Below, in pieces: positions 62,358 to 64,000 of a stretch of 64,000 bases of DNA (position 1 is the stretch's first letter; each line of letters starts with the position of its first letter). Location of the stretch: positions 310,001 to 374,000 of the forward strand of contig JADCRB010000114.1 of the NCBI GenBank assembly GCA_021464245.1. The letters are read 5' to 3'. The position numbers and the translations under genes are program-made. The DNA is from Carallia brachiata (lineage: Eukaryota > Streptophyta > Magnoliopsida > Malpighiales > Rhizophoraceae). The notes beneath the pieces are model-generated. The model searched no databases, was not told where the DNA came from, and saw nothing but the letters and a program-made list of their open reading frames with translations.

Positions 62358-63269
62358 CTGAAAATAGAGAAAAAGTTAGGTTTAGCAGTTCAAGACTAAT
62401 CTGCAAACATGGCTTTTAAATCACATAGCTATCACAAGAGGAATGACAGTGAAAACTGGGCAGATCAGGAAAATATTTAGAACGTCAAAAACTCAAACTG
62501 GGAACCCAAAAAAAAAAAAACCTTTGATTCAATTCACACAATGATGATAAACAATGAATTTGCATGCCATTCATAAATTTATCTTTTATGAAGAATAAAA
62601 TAAAAACACACTAAAAAACAATAATTAAGAACTTGAACAAATGATCATCAATTTTATTGGTTAAGAATGTGATTTGAAGTACGACTCTCATCGCACTCAT
62701 CTCTCTTCTTCTCTATATGGATTTAACCCTCTCTCTAAGATTTTAAGAAAGGAAAAAAAAGGAAAAAGAAAACAATAGTTGAAAGATTATTCAGATTAAT
62801 GGATTTATGGAGGGGAGGAGTAATTGATGGTGCAACATGAACTTTAAGACTAAACTGAAGTCAAACTGCACTGGATCGCCAGACAGGACGCTTAAAGAAA
62901 GCCAGGACAAATCCAGTCAATTTAGTCGGGCATCGAAATTTCAAGTATATAACATAACAATAATTAAAATAATTAAAAATAATGATCTCTAACTCAAGAA
63001 ATTGAAGTTCATATTTTAGTCCCTCCCTTATCTTCCTAATCTATCTTCCTAATCTTTTAACCGCCGGACTATTAGCTCTGTATTAAAAAGAAAAAAAAAA
63101 AAAAAAAAAGGAGATCCCGAGGCATTGGGACAATGGCTCAGAAGTTCCACTACAATTTTATTTATCAGGGGTGATTCATAGCACATAAAATACATTTCCT
63201 TTGTTAAGCCATTTATTTTCGGGTGTACTGTCCTTCCACCCGTGATGTGTTCTGCCAACTATAGATGTT

Positions 63270-64000
63270 GAACATTTTTTTTAATTATTTATATCACTTT
63301 AATCTCATTTAATAAAATTTAAAATATTTTACAAAGTATTTCTTTTTTTTTTTTAATTTTATTTGTGACGACAGAATTCCATAATATTTTTTAATTGTTT
63401 GTTAATTTTATTCTCTTTTTGGATGAATAAATTTCATTCATGATTTAAAACAACACAATTTTTTTTATTTTTAATTTTAAGTATATTTTATTTATTATGA
63501 GGTGTAAGATTATAAATTTATTATATTCACTAAAAAAATAAGTTAAATTAGAAAGAACGCCCGATTTTTTACCCTGATAGATTATCCCAAAAATAACAAC
63601 ATTACAATTTTTAATAACAAAAAATAAAATTATAAAATTTTATTACTAAAAATATGACTATTATTATTTAAAATTACATACTTATCACTTTTAAAATATT
63701 TAGTCAGACTTAAAAGAGTATGACGCTCAAACTTTTTATAATTAAAAATTCCCGATTTTAATACCATAAGGGAAAATTTTGCGTTAATTTTAGTGGAGTT
63801 GTTACCCACCAGTCTTAGAAAGGGAGATCTAGTTAATTTGTTTGGATCCCCTAGATTGGGGGGCTGGAATTATCCCACTGCATGGACACAGCGCTCCCTC
63901 ATCTGAAGTGCCGTGTCTTCTAAAATTTCTTTTAATTTATTTTTACTTTCTAATCCGTAATTGATCCGCAGGTCGGATCCCTTTGTTCTTTTTCCCCCTT
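63270..64000. other. AT-rich end of window, no gene seen
   Basis: Unrelated to block B. A/T-rich to about 63780, then a GC-richer tail (63800-64000) with GGATCC-type motifs (63844 and 63977) and no recognisable coding frame. The tail could be the edge of another element or gene. Confidence 0.4.

Larger units (their letters stand above)
59215..63268. repeat. segmental duplication, block C (caleosin C plus truncated PUX2)
   Basis: Collinear with block B. Compared with B it lacks about 720 bp just downstream of the PUX2 stop codon (B 48850-49565) and lacks the SINE. Homology ends near 63268 after GTGATGTGTTCTGCCAACTA, where B reads GTGATGTGTTCTTTCAACTA at about 50490. Beyond that the DNA is unrelated AT-rich sequence, so PUX2 exons 1 and 2 were never included or were lost. 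Confidence 0.8.

Noticed and set aside
1..64000. CRISPR array, bacterial operon or prophage
   Set aside because: Genes have spliced introns and plant domain families. No spaced identical repeats or bacterial gene clusters are present.

Overview
This window is nuclear DNA of a flowering plant, most likely a eudicot. It is AT-rich, has short GT-AG introns, and has long gene-poor stretches full of homopolymers, small DNA-transposon remnants and SINE-like pieces. All proteins I recognise are plant families. I cannot name the species from sequence alone.

Layout. At 378-629 (minus) lies a small one-exon gene of unknown function with a TATA box. From 790 to 18250 I see no convincing gene, only repeats (a 3 x 116 bp tandem repeat, a C33-A10 homopolymer pair, a pyrimidine tract, a GC-rich patch, a SINE-like unit). 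At 18693-20064 is a five-exon Nudix hydrolase (NUDT17/18 type). At 25622-28846 is a six-exon gene for an organellar protein with three RanBP2-type zinc fingers (VAR3/OZ family). From 28850 to 38800 there are mainly repeats, including several elements with terminal inverted repeats.

The centre of interest is 34-63 kb. Three intact six-exon caleosin/peroxygenase genes (copies A, B, C at 38830, 45839 and 59350) are dispersed in direct orientation with near-identical exon sizes. Between B and C lies the convergent gene PUX2 (49561-53403, minus), a CDC48-adaptor protein with zinc finger, PUB and UBX domains. Downstream of copy C is a truncated second copy of the last PUX2 exon, in the same relative position. 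This shows that a block of caleosin plus PUX2 3' end was duplicated. Comparing the three copies reveals later insertions directly, because the paralogues preserve the empty sites: a solo LTR with a nested hAT-like element in intron 1 of A, an inverted-repeat element in intron 4 of A, a 225 bp element with an exact 8 bp target duplication in intron 2 of B, and a SINE between B and PUX2.

The genes do not form one pathway. Caleosins act on lipid droplets in oxylipin metabolism, PUX2 acts with CDC48, the zinc-finger protein acts in organelles, and the Nudix enzyme cleaves nucleoside diphosphate derivatives. From memory, Arabidopsis has PUX2 and NUDT17 close together on chromosome 2, and a RanBP2-finger gene next to two caleosins on chromosome 1. 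The window could therefore preserve an ancestral neighbourhood that was split between two Arabidopsis segments. I found no new molecular system; the strongest novelty is the duplication and insertion history of the caleosin block.
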